From NCBI GenBank assembly GCA_027022125.1, contig JALVZI010000549.1, forward strand, positions 1 through 6,690: DNA of 6,690 nucleotides, given 5' to 3'. The notes under the pieces were generated by a model. The model made no database searches. It was not told the DNA's origin and saw only the letters and a list, made by a program, of their open reading frames with translations. Shown piece by piece: positions 1-6,012 of the stretch (the first letter of the stretch is position 1; every line of letters begins with the position of its first letter). A program made the position numbers and the translations under genes. Source of the DNA: Anaerolineae bacterium. Its GTDB lineage: Bacteria; Chloroflexota; Anaerolineae; 4572-78.

Positions 1-24
1 GTCTTTTGATTTTTCAAGGGTGTC

Positions 25-40
25 CGGCAACCAATTGCCG
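25..40. other. Small hairpin in the leader of the Lon-like gene
   Basis: CGGCAA (25-30) and TTGCCG (35-40) form a perfect six-base-pair stem around a CCAA loop. The hairpin ends ten bases before the AGGAG ribosome binding site at 51-55. It is followed by ATTTAAAAAA rather than a run of T, so it is not a convincing intrinsic terminator on either strand. It could be the end of an upstream transcript or a stabilising leader hairpin. No promoter for the protease gene can be defended in the 61 bases available. Confidence 0.35.
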
Positions 41-61
41 ATTTAAAAAAAGGAGCAGGTA

Positions 62-2494
62 ATGATGCAGACTTACGAACTTTCTCCGAATGACCTGTGC
101 AAGCAATGCGACCCGGCGCAGTTTTCGTTTTCCACTACTGCCGAGTTGGAGGAACTGTCTGAAATTATCGGGCAGGAACGCGCCGTGTCCGCCGTGAAAT
201 TCGGCATTTCCATTCGCCGCGAGGGTTACAACCTGTATGTGCTCGGTCCGCACAGCACCGGAAAGTTTTCGGCGGTGCGGCAATTTCTGGAGCAGCAAGC
301 CGTCGGCGAGCCAACCCCCGGGGATTGGTGTTATGTCAATAATTTCGACCAGCCCCATCGCCCGCGCGCGCTGCATCTCCCCGCCGGACGCGGTTCCGCG
401 CTGGTGGCGGATATGTCGGCGTTTGTGGATGAGTTGCGAACGGTCATTCCTGCGGTATTTGAGGGCGAAGATTATCGCAACCGTTTGCAGAGTATTGATG
501 ACCAGTTCAAACAGAAACACGAAGCCGCATTTCAGAATATCCAGCAATTGGCGAAAGAGCGCAATCTGGCGCTCATCCGCACCCCGAACGGCATCGCTTT
601 TGCGCCCCTTTCGGAAGGGAAGATTATCAGCCCGGAGGAATTTGAAAAACTGCCGGAAGAAGCACAGGAGCGCATCAAAAAGCAGATTGAGGAAATGCAG
701 GATGAGATGGATAAAGCCATCTATCAGGCGCGGCAGTTGGAAAAGGAACAGCGCGAGCAGATTCGGGCGTTGAACCGCGATGTGGCGCAGATGGAAGTTT
801 CGCATTTGATGGCGGATTTGCGGAAAAAATATGCCGATTTGCCTGCCGTGCTCGATTATCTGCAAACGGTGGAAAAAGATGTGGTGGAAAATGTGGATGA
901 TTTTCGCGGCACAACCGAGGATGATACCACCCCGCTGGCGGGTATGCCGCTGCCGCGCTCGTTGCGGGGACCCGCGTTTCTGCGCCGCTATCAGGTCAAT
1001 CTGCTGGTTGACCACAGCGACAATCACGGCACGCCGGTGATATATGAAGACCACCCGACCTACCCCAATCTGGTGGGGCGCATCGAGCATATCGTTACCC
1101 AGTCGGGCACGCTGCTCACCGATTTTTCGCTGGTGAAGGCGGGCGCGCTGCACCGGGCAAACGGCGGGTATCTCATTTTGGATGCGCACAAAATTTTGGC
1201 GCAACCGTTCGCGTGGGAACAGTTGAAACGCGCGTTGCGCGCCGAGAAAATCGAAATTGAATCGGCGGGGCAGATGTATGGGGTTATCAACACAGTATCG
1301 CTCAAACCCGAACCCATCCCACTCGACATAAAAGTGGTGCTCATCGGCGACCGGATGCTTTATTTTCTGTTGAGCCAGTATGACCCCGATTTCGGCGAGT
1401 TGTTCAAAGTGGCGGCAGATTTTGCGGCGGATATGGAACGCAATGCCGAAAATAACCTGCTGTATGCGCGGCTCATCGGCACGATTGCCCGCAAAGAAGG
1501 CTTGCGCCATTTCGATGCACCCGCTGTCGCCCGTGTTATCGAGCGCAGCGCGCGGGTGGTGGAAGATGCGGAGCGGTTATCCATCCGTATGCAATCGGTG
1601 GCAGATTTGGTGCGTGAGTCGGATTATTGGGCGGCGGAAGCGGGACACGATGTGGTGAGCCGCGACGATGTACAAAAAGCCATTGAAATGCAGATTTACC
1701 GCGTCAGCCGCATTAAAGAGCGAATGCAGGAGCAAATTCTGCGCGGCACGTTTTTAATCGATACCGACGGCGCGCAGGTGGGGCAAATTAACGGGTTGTC
1801 GGTCATCAATATGGGGAATTACGAATTTGGCAAACCGACCCGCATCACGGCGCGGGTGCGGCTTGGCAGGGGGAATATCATCGATATTGAACGCGAAGTG
1901 AAACTGGGTGGTCCGCTGCACACCAAAGGTGTGCTGATTTTGGCGGGCTTTTTGGGGGCGCGATTCATTCCCGACCGCCCGCTGTCACTTTCGGCGAGTT
2001 TGGTGTTTGAGCAGTCTTATGGCGAGGTGGACGGCGACAGCGCGTCGTCGGCGGAACTTTATGCGCTGCTGTCGGCGCTGGCGAATGTGCCCATCAAGCA
2101 ATCGCTGGCGGTTACCGGCTCGGTGAATCAGATGGGGCAGGTGCAAGCCATCGGTGGGGTGAATGAGAAAATCGAAGGGTTTTTTGATGTGTGTGCGGCA
2201 CGCGGGCTGACGGGTGAGCAGGGGGTGCTCATCCCCAAATCGAACAGACCGCATTTGATGCTGCGGCAGGATGTGGTGGATGCGGTTTCGGCGGGGAAAT
2301 TCCACATTTATGCGGTGGAGACGGTGGATGAAGGCATTGAAATTTTAACGGGGATGCCCGCCGGAGAGCGCGGCGCGGATGGGGTGTTCCCCGAAAATAC
2401 CATCAACCGGAAGGTAGAAGACCGGCTGCTTTCGCTGGCGCGGCAAATGAAATCGTTCAATCGCCCGGCGAAGGATGGGGGTAACAAGAAGTAG
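62..2494 (+). CDS. Lon-like ATP-dependent serine protease (AAA_32 / Lon_C type, peptidase family S16)
   Basis: Predicted cytosolic AAA+ protease of 810 residues that would unfold and degrade damaged or regulatory proteins using ATP. In order: an N-terminal ATPase part with a P-loop at 62-68 (G-P-H-S-T-G-K68, then F69 S70); a charged helical, probably coiled-coil insertion at about 138-250; the rest of the ATPase with GGYLILDAH at 368-376 as the Walker B region; then the Lon protease domain at about 555-765. The catalytic serine is S660 in DGDSASSAE and the catalytic lysine is K703 in GGVNEK, so the S16 Ser/Lys dyad is intact. There is no substrate-binding Lon N-domain and no membrane segment, which separates it from classical LonA and archaeal LonB; this architecture and length fit the AAA_32 Lon-like family. 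AGGAG at 51-55 lies six bases before the first ATG; the next codon is also ATG (65), nine bases away, and either could be used. The last codon and the stop lie inside a repeat. The substrate is unknown. Confidence 0.93.
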   Translation: MMQTYELSPNDLCKQCDPAQFSFSTTAELEELSEIIGQERAVSAVKFGISIRREGYNLYVLGPHSTGKFSAVRQFLEQQAVGEPTPGDWCYVNNFDQPHRPRALHLPAGRGSALVADMSAFVDELRTVIPAVFEGEDYRNRLQSIDDQFKQKHEAAFQNIQQLAKERNLALIRTPNGIAFAPLSEGKIISPEEFEKLPEEAQERIKKQIEEMQDEMDKAIYQARQLEKEQREQIRALNRDVAQMEVSHLMADLRKKYADLPAVLDYLQTVEKDVVENVDDFRGTTEDDTTPLAGMPLPRSLRGPAFLRRYQVNLLVDHSDNHGTPVIYEDHPTYPNLVGRIEHIVTQSGTLLTDFSLVKAGALHRANGGYLILDAHKILAQPFAWEQLKRALRAEKIEIESAGQMYGVINTVSLKPEPIPLDIKVVLIGDRMLYFLLSQYDPDFGELFKVAADFAADMERNAENNLLYARLIGTIARKEGLRHFDAPAVARVIERSARVVEDAERLSIRMQSVADLVRESDYWAAEAGHDVVSRDDVQKAIEMQIYRVSRIKERMQEQILRGTFLIDTDGAQVGQINGLSVINMGNYEFGKPTRITARVRLGRGNIIDIEREVKLGGPLHTKGVLILAGFLGARFIPDRPLSLSASLVFEQSYGEVDGDSASSAELYALLSALANVPIKQSLAVTGSVNQMGQVQAIGGVNEKIEGFFDVCAARGLTGEQGVLIPKSNRPHLMLRQDVVDAVSAGKFHIYAVETVDEGIEILTGMPAGERGADGVFPENTINRKVEDRLLSLARQMKSFNRPAKDGGNKK

Positions 2495-2551
2495 GGAGCA
2501 GGAAGTAAGGAGCAGGGGATTTCCCCCTGCTTCATACTCCTTGCTTCATAC
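2491..2551. repeat. Inverted array of degenerate heptamers between convergent genes
   Basis: The left arm (2491-2518) reads as four seven-base units: GTAGGGA, GCAGGAA, GTAAGGA, GCAGGGG. The right arm (2524-2551), read on the minus strand, also gives four: GTATGAA, GCAAGGA, GTATGAA, GCAGGGG. A five-base centre, ATTTC, separates them. Positions 1, 3 and 5 are constant (G, A, G). Position 2 alternates T/C in both arms, and the arms differ only at positions 4 and 6, giving 22 of 28 Watson-Crick pairs. The array covers the TAG stop of the Lon-like gene (2492-2494) and ends two bases before the convergent gene's stop codon, so it fills the whole gap. It resembles short heptameric tandem repeats known from cyanobacterial intergenic DNA. 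Confidence 0.8.
2512..2530. terminator. Possible bidirectional terminator hairpin
   Basis: The core of the heptamer palindrome is GCAGGGG (2512-2518), loop ATTTC, CCCCTGC (2524-2530): a seven-pair, GC-rich stem that can be extended with mismatches by the outer heptamers. It sits between two convergent stop codons, where a shared terminator is expected. Neither side has a clean run of T after the stem, so Rho-independent termination is only plausible. Confidence 0.4.
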
Positions 2552-2552
2552 A

Positions 2553-3344
2553 CTACCCGTACAGCACATCGAAAAAGCCGATTTCCAACAATAGCGCGCC
2601 GACGAGCAGCAGTGTTTGGTTGTCTTCCAAATCTCTTTTCACGGTGGGAAACGCGGGGAGCACTTCATCTTCCTCACTGCCGAACCAGCGCAGTGTGCTC
2701 TGGGCGTTCACTTTGGTGGTCACATCGGCGACTTTCTCGCCGAAAAAGCCGATGGGATACGGTTTGCCGTTCACGTCCCCTTCGGGGCGTTCCATACTGC
2801 CGAGCAACTGTCCCTGCGGACCGAGAATCCGCTGGCGGGTGTAATCGAGCACGCCGACCGGATTGCCGTCCCACTGCACACCGGCGCGTCCCTGCGTGAT
2901 GATAATTTCCATTTTGCCGTATTTTGTTTCGGCGGCGATGGTTCCCGTTTGCGGGTTGAAGGCTTGGCTGTTAAACGCGATGAGCGGAATTTCGGTATCG
3001 TGCAGATGCAAAATGACACCGCGCCGCTGTCCGTTGCTGGTTGTGCCTTTAAACGTGTTCGACAGGTCGTTCAATTCAAAATCGGCGAGTTTTCCGCGCT
3101 GTTCTGCCAAATAGGCTTCAATATCCTCCACCGGAGTGGGAACCATAGTGGGTTGCTGTGTTGCCAGCCGCTCTGCCACAGACGGGGTGGAATCAGAAAT
3201 ATTCTCGGCGGGGAGCGTTTCGGGGAGGCTGCCGCCATTGTCATTCGATTTGCGCAGCACTATCAATGCGGCGATTGCTGTGCCGAGCACAATTAAAATC
3301 GCCAACACGGCAACAACGAGTAGAAAAAGTGTCTCAAAGCCCAT
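2553..3344 (-). CDS. Membrane-anchored protein of unknown function, possible tubby/LURP-one-like domain
   Basis: I do not recognise this 263-residue protein with certainty. It has one strong membrane segment at about 6-30, followed by R31-K32, which by the positive-inside rule would place the rest in the cytoplasm. A Ser/Thr/Pro/Glu-rich linker runs from about 33 to 75. The domain at about 76-235 looks beta-rich, with many short strands and turns (for example YGKMEII, WDGNPVGVLDY, RQRILGPQGQLLGSMERP). The last 20 residues, about 243-263, are again hydrophobic and end in GFFDVLYG. A beta-rich domain with GP-G-LLG turns closed by a buried C-terminal hydrophobic helix is reminiscent of the tubby C-terminal/LURP-one fold, but this is only an impression. 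The frame is open ten codons further upstream to a TTG at 3374, but the ATG at 3344 has GGAG six bases before it and is preferred. Convergent with the Lon-like gene, divergent from ssnA. The gene appears intact. Confidence 0.8.
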   Translation of the reverse strand: MGFETLFLLVVAVLAILIVLGTAIAALIVLRKSNDNGGSLPETLPAENISDSTPSVAERLATQQPTMVPTPVEDIEAYLAEQRGKLADFELNDLSNTFKGTTSNGQRRGVILHLHDTEIPLIAFNSQAFNPQTGTIAAETKYGKMEIIITQGRAGVQWDGNPVGVLDYTRQRILGPQGQLLGSMERPEGDVNGKPYPIGFFGEKVADVTTKVNAQSTLRWFGSEEDEVLPAFPTVKRDLEDNQTLLLVGALLLEIGFFDVLYG

Positions 3345-3350
3345 AGGTAT

Positions 3351-3354
3351 CTCC
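3351..3354 (-). promoter_or_regulatory. Ribosome binding site that fixes the start of the membrane protein
   Basis: On the minus strand GGAG occupies 3354-3351, six bases before the ATG at 3344-3342. The alternative upstream TTG start at 3374 has no comparable site and would put ten polar or mixed residues before the membrane segment. This is why the shorter form is annotated. Confidence 0.75.
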
Positions 3355-3385
3355 AATGTCTGTATGAAAACCAAATACTATGTCA

Positions 3386-3415
3386 ATTATACCATAACTA
3401 TGCAAGCCTTAACAA
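3386..3415 (-). promoter_or_regulatory. Sigma-70-type promoter of the membrane protein gene
   Basis: Read on the minus strand, there is an exact TATAAT -10 box (3391-3386) preceded by TGG, i.e. an extended -10, and a TTGTTA -35 box (3415-3410) with an 18-base spacer. Transcription would start near 3379, giving a leader of about 35 bases that contains the GGAG site. A short dyad, CATA-AC-TATG (3393-3402), lies in the spacer and might be an operator half, but it is small enough to be chance. Confidence 0.65.
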
Positions 3416-3423
3416 CCTTATGT

Positions 3424-3452
3424 TTGCTCTTGCGGACGATAATCAGTAAAAT
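3424..3452 (+). promoter_or_regulatory. Candidate promoter of the ssnA-DUF3891 pair
   Basis: TTGCTC (3424-3429) and TAAAAT (3447-3452) with a 17-base spacer form a reasonable sigma-70-type promoter; transcription would begin near 3459, about 30 bases before the ssnA ATG. Its -35 box is eight bases from that of the divergent membrane protein gene, so the two promoters stand back to back without overlapping. A regulator bound between them could affect both, but no clear operator is visible. Confidence 0.45.
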
Positions 3453-3488
3453 TGAAAAACAACCATACAAAAGGGAGAATGTACAACG

Positions 3489-4844
3489 ATGTTAATCATA
3501 AATGGAACCGTACTGACCTTTGGCAAAGATAAACGAGTGTTGCCCGGCGGCGCAGTATATTTTGAGGGCGACACAATTATGGATGTCGGCTTTACCAGCG
3601 AACTGACCGCCAAATATCCCGATGCCGAAACGCTCGACGCGGACGGGAAAATTATTATGCCCGGTTTGGTGTGCGCTCACACCCACTTTTACGGCGCATT
3701 CGCGCGCGGCATGGCAATTCCCGGCACACCGCCGACCAATTTTGTCGAGATTCTGGAAAAACTGTGGTGGAAAATTGACCTCGCGCTGACACTGGAAGAT
3801 AGCAAAGCGAGCGCGCAGGTCGCACTGGTGGATGCCATTCGGCACGGAACCACCACCCTGATTGACCATCACGCCAGCCCCGCCGCCATTGACGGCTCAC
3901 TCGATGCGGTGGCGGAAGCGGTGCTGGAAAGCGGTCTGCGCGCCAGCCTGTGTTATGAAGTGACCGACCGCAACGGCACGGCGGGCGCAGATGCTGGTAT
4001 CGCCGAGAATGTGCGCTGGCTGAAAAAAGTGCGCGATATGCGCGCGCGCGGCGAATCGGGCGCGGAGCAGTTGGGCGCATCGTTCGGGCTGCACGCCAGT
4101 CTCACCCTGTCGGATGAAACGCTGGCGAAATGCGTCGCCGCCGCCGAAGGGCTGGACACCGGCTTCCACATCCATCTGGCGGAAGATAAAGCCGATGAGC
4201 AGGACAGTTTGCAAAAATACAATATGCGCACCGCCGAGCGGCTGGAAAGTCGTGGCATTCTGGGCGAAAAAACCATCGTGGCGCACGCCATTCACGTGGA
4301 TGAATTCGAGATGGGCGCGCTGAAACTCAGCGGCACAAAAGTTACCCACCAACCGCGCAGCAATATGAACAACGCCGTCGGGGTGGCAAAAGTGGAACGG
4401 ATGCTGGAAAAAGGCATCACCGTCGGGCTGGGCAATGACGGGTTCAGTAACAATATGTTCACCGAAATGGCGTTCACCTATCTTTTGCACAAAAGTCATC
4501 AGGGCAATCCGCAAGCGATGGGCGGCAACACCGTGATGGAACTGGCATTTGAAAATAACGCCAAAATCGCCGAGATTTTCTTCCCGAAACCCGTCGCCGC
4601 GCTGGAACCGGGCGCGTATGCCGACATCATCCTGCTGGATTACTACCCCTTCACCTACATTACCGATGGCAATTACCCGTGGCACATCATTTTCGGTATG
4701 GACGGCAGTCGGGTGACACACACCATCGCCGGTGGAAAAATGCTGATGAAAGACCGCGAATTGCTCTATCTGGATGAAAAAGCCATCGCCGCCCACGCGC
4801 GGGAACTGTCCGTAAAAGTGTGGGAAAAAGTTTCGGAAATGTAA
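3489..4844 (+). CDS. ssnA: SsnA-type metal-dependent amidohydrolase (putative aminohydrolase)
   Basis: A 451-residue cytosolic member of the amidohydrolase superfamily, in the branch holding guanine deaminase, chlorohydrolases and SsnA. It should hydrolyse an amino or similar group from a nitrogen heterocycle using one bound metal; the actual substrate of SsnA is not established. Visible metal and catalytic residues: H64-T-H66 after the first beta segment, H227-I-H229 followed by E232 (HxHxxE), H266 in VAHAIH, and D317 in GLGNDG. Stretches such as the DHHASP at 126-131, TDRNG at 159-163, RSNMNN at 290-295 and the FGM-GSRVTHTIAGGK region at 402-417 match what I remember of E. coli SsnA, and length is close to it. 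E. coli ssnA lies in a cluster linked to a selenium-dependent molybdenum hydroxylase; no such genes are seen here. GGGAG at 3473-3477 lies eleven bases before the ATG, slightly long. The stop codon abuts the next gene's start. Confidence 0.82.
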   Translation: MLIINGTVLTFGKDKRVLPGGAVYFEGDTIMDVGFTSELTAKYPDAETLDADGKIIMPGLVCAHTHFYGAFARGMAIPGTPPTNFVEILEKLWWKIDLALTLEDSKASAQVALVDAIRHGTTTLIDHHASPAAIDGSLDAVAEAVLESGLRASLCYEVTDRNGTAGADAGIAENVRWLKKVRDMRARGESGAEQLGASFGLHASLTLSDETLAKCVAAAEGLDTGFHIHLAEDKADEQDSLQKYNMRTAERLESRGILGEKTIVAHAIHVDEFEMGALKLSGTKVTHQPRSNMNNAVGVAKVERMLEKGITVGLGNDGFSNNMFTEMAFTYLLHKSHQGNPQAMGGNTVMELAFENNAKIAEIFFPKPVAALEPGAYADIILLDYYPFTYITDGNYPWHIIFGMDGSRVTHTIAGGKMLMKDRELLYLDEKAIAAHARELSVKVWEKVSEM

Positions 4845-5642
4845 ATGATTCGACGACGCGACAATCCGACCACCCTCATCACCCAAACCGCGCACGGATG
4901 GCTGGCGGGGCAGTTGGCGGCACACTGGGGCAACGACCGTTTCCGTCTGCCGATTGACCCGCACGAAATGATGCTGACTGCCGCCAATCACGACCAGGGG
5001 TGGTGGCAGTGGGAACAGCAGCCCACCGTCAATGCCCACCACCGCCCCACTGATTTTTTGGAAATGCCGGTGGATGACCATTTGGCAATCTGGCGGCGCA
5101 GTATCGCCTGTGTGGAAAGCCAAACGCGGTATGGCGCACTGCTGGTCAGCCGCCACGCCCGTTTTCTCAACGAGCGGCGGGTGGCTGCCCGGCGCGATAC
5201 CCATCCCGATTGGGAGAAACTGACGGCATTTTGCACCGAACAGCGCGAATGGGAATCCGCCCGGTTGGATGAATTGTGGCAAACAGCATTTTTCGCCCCG
5301 TTTTGCGAACCGGTGCGGTACGATGCGGCGTTTCGGCTGTTGCAAGTTTTCGATTGGCTGAGTTTGCTGCTCTGTATGGATGCCGTCAGCGAATCGGCGG
5401 TGGCGGATGTGCCGGGGCAATCGCCGGATGAACGGGTGTCCATCACCCTGAAACCGCTGGCGGATGGCGCGCTGACCGTTTCGCCGTGGGTTTTCGGCGA
5501 GCCGGAATTTTCGGTGGTGCTGGAAACGCGCCAACTCCCCGCCGAAACTTTCGCCGATGATGGCGACCTGCAAGCAGCATGGCGGGTTGCGCCGCGAGAT
5601 TTGCGAGTATTCGCGTTCCGAGCGGAGCGCGGGGAAAAATAA
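4845..5642 (+). CDS. DUF3891 family protein
   Basis: A 265-residue, probably cytosolic protein without signal or membrane segments. The N-terminal half fits DUF3891 as I know it: a start with basic residues, then H17-GWLAGQLAAHWG, TAANHD-QGWWQWE at about 45-57, an HRPTDF stretch at 66-71, DDHLAIWRRSI at 77-87 and YGALLVSRHA at 96-105. Repeated His and Asp residues (H17, H49-D50, H79, H104, D170) recall a metal-binding helical HD-like hydrolase, but this is inference and the family has no assigned function known to me. Its ATG follows the TAA of ssnA with no spacer, and only a weak GGAAA (4835-4839) precedes it, so translation probably depends on ribosomes finishing ssnA. This ties it to amidohydrolase function, perhaps as a partner or as the next hydrolytic step. 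The gene is intact; a small hairpin and a foldback repeat follow it. Confidence 0.82.
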   Translation: MIRRRDNPTTLITQTAHGWLAGQLAAHWGNDRFRLPIDPHEMMLTAANHDQGWWQWEQQPTVNAHHRPTDFLEMPVDDHLAIWRRSIACVESQTRYGALLVSRHARFLNERRVAARRDTHPDWEKLTAFCTEQREWESARLDELWQTAFFAPFCEPVRYDAAFRLLQVFDWLSLLLCMDAVSESAVADVPGQSPDERVSITLKPLADGALTVSPWVFGEPEFSVVLETRQLPAETFADDGDLQAAWRVAPRDLRVFAFRAERGEK

Positions 5643-5691
5643 TGGCGGCATGGTTCATTTGACCGACAATCATCTTGACAGATGACTAAAA

Positions 5692-5838
5692 TAGAACACA
5701 GGTTGTACGGATGACGCAGATTTTCACTGATTTTTTTCTTGAAATTCGTGTAATCTGTGGAAATTCGCGACTGAAACCTTCTGTCTGCGTAAATCCTGAC
5801 ATCTAAAATCTGCGTCTATCCGTGTCATCTGTGTTCTA
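5692..5838. repeat. Foldback repeat of the ATCTGCGT/ATCCGTGT type
   Basis: The left arm (5692-5724) holds TAGAACACAG, ACGGAT and ACGCAGATTTT in order. The right arm (5805-5838) holds the exact reverse complements AAAATCTGCGT, ATCCGT and CTGTGTTCTA with nearly the same spacing: 27 matching bases in an arm of 33-34. The 80-base centre carries a further degenerate copy of the same motif: ATTCGTGTAATCTGTG (5744-5759) matches ATCCGTGTCATCTGTG (5818-5833) at 14 of 16 positions. Similar CCGTGT/CTGCGT-rich intergenic repeats are, to my memory, scattered in several unrelated bacterial phyla. As RNA it would form a long imperfect hairpin downstream of DUF3891. Confidence 0.75.
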
Positions 5839-5903
5839 CTTAACATATTAGCTGAATAGATTACAAATGGTTATCTGTTACAAGCACTGCCACTTGACGA
5901 ACC

Positions 5904-5924
5904 CATCACGCATCACGCATCACG
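5904..5924. repeat. Perfect three-copy CATCACG heptamer array
   Basis: CATCACG occurs three times without a mismatch at 5904-5910, 5911-5917 and 5918-5924. The unit length equals that of the array at the Lon-like gene's 3' end though the sequence differs. It lies about 90 bases before ppk2 and outside the promoter candidate. Confidence 0.8.
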
Positions 5925-5961
5925 AAAATCGTTGGCAAAAGCGTAAAATTGGTCAAGGTGA

Positions 5962-5989
5962 TTTCGGTGTTAATGAACCATGCCATAAT
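5962..5989 (+). promoter_or_regulatory. Candidate extended -10 promoter of ppk2
   Basis: CATAAT (5984-5989) is preceded by TGC, giving the TGn extended -10 form. TTTCGG (5962-5967) is a poor -35 with a 16-base spacer. Transcription would begin around 5996, leaving a leader of under 20 bases holding the ribosome binding site. The right end of the 13-base inverted repeat overlaps the -10 region, so the repeat may have supplied part of the promoter. The assignment is tentative. Confidence 0.4.
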
Positions 5990-6012
5990 ATACACACTAA
6001 GGGGGTGTTTTG

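Larger units (their letters stand above)
5647..5984. repeat. 13-base inverted repeat bounding the interval
   Basis: GGCATGGTTCATT at 5647-5659 is the exact reverse complement of AATGAACCATGCC at 5972-5984. Allowing a three-base gap, similarity continues outward (ATGG at 5642-5645 against CCAT within 5983-5986). The pair encloses 312 bases and lies symmetrically around the inner foldback. No clear target-site duplication is seen outside the ends, so a mobile origin is possible but not shown. Confidence 0.55.
5643..6012. other. Non-coding interval between DUF3891 and ppk2
   Basis: No coding region can be supported in these 370 bases, which are visibly richer in A and T than the flanking genes. 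They contain a 13-base inverted repeat at the outer edges, an inner foldback of about 147 bases, a three-copy CATCACG array, and the leader and promoter candidate of ppk2. A small hairpin at 5670-5685 (TCATCT, loop TGAC, AGATGA), 27 bases after the DUF3891 stop, lacks a T run and is at best a weak terminator. The stretch 5841-5903 shows nothing recognisable. Confidence 0.7.

Noticed and set aside
14..1510. A 498-codon open frame on the minus strand opposite the Lon-like gene
   Set aside because: Its translation is rich in His, Arg, Gln and Phe with no recognisable motif, as expected opposite a codon-biased gene; the plus-strand protein has clear P-loop and protease motifs in the same DNA.
2616..3296. 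A 226-codon plus-strand open frame opposite the membrane protein gene
   Set aside because: No motif or ribosome binding site was seen, whereas the minus strand has an exact -10 promoter, a good ribosome binding site and a coherent membrane segment.
3345..3374. Upstream TTG start adding ten residues to the membrane protein
   Set aside because: It lacks a ribosome binding site, while the ATG at 3344 has GGAG at six bases.
3897..5651. A 584-codon minus-strand open frame spanning ssnA and DUF3891
   Set aside because: It is long, but again has shadow-like composition and crosses two well-supported plus-strand genes. A codon-position analysis in relatives would settle it.
5675..5692. TTGACA (5675-5680) and TAAAAT (5687-5692) as a promoter
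   Set aside because: Only six bases separate the two boxes; no -10 lies at 16-18 bases, and TTGACA is part of a small hairpin.
5904..5924. CATCACG copies as a CRISPR remnant
   Set aside because: The units are seven bases long and directly adjacent with no spacers.
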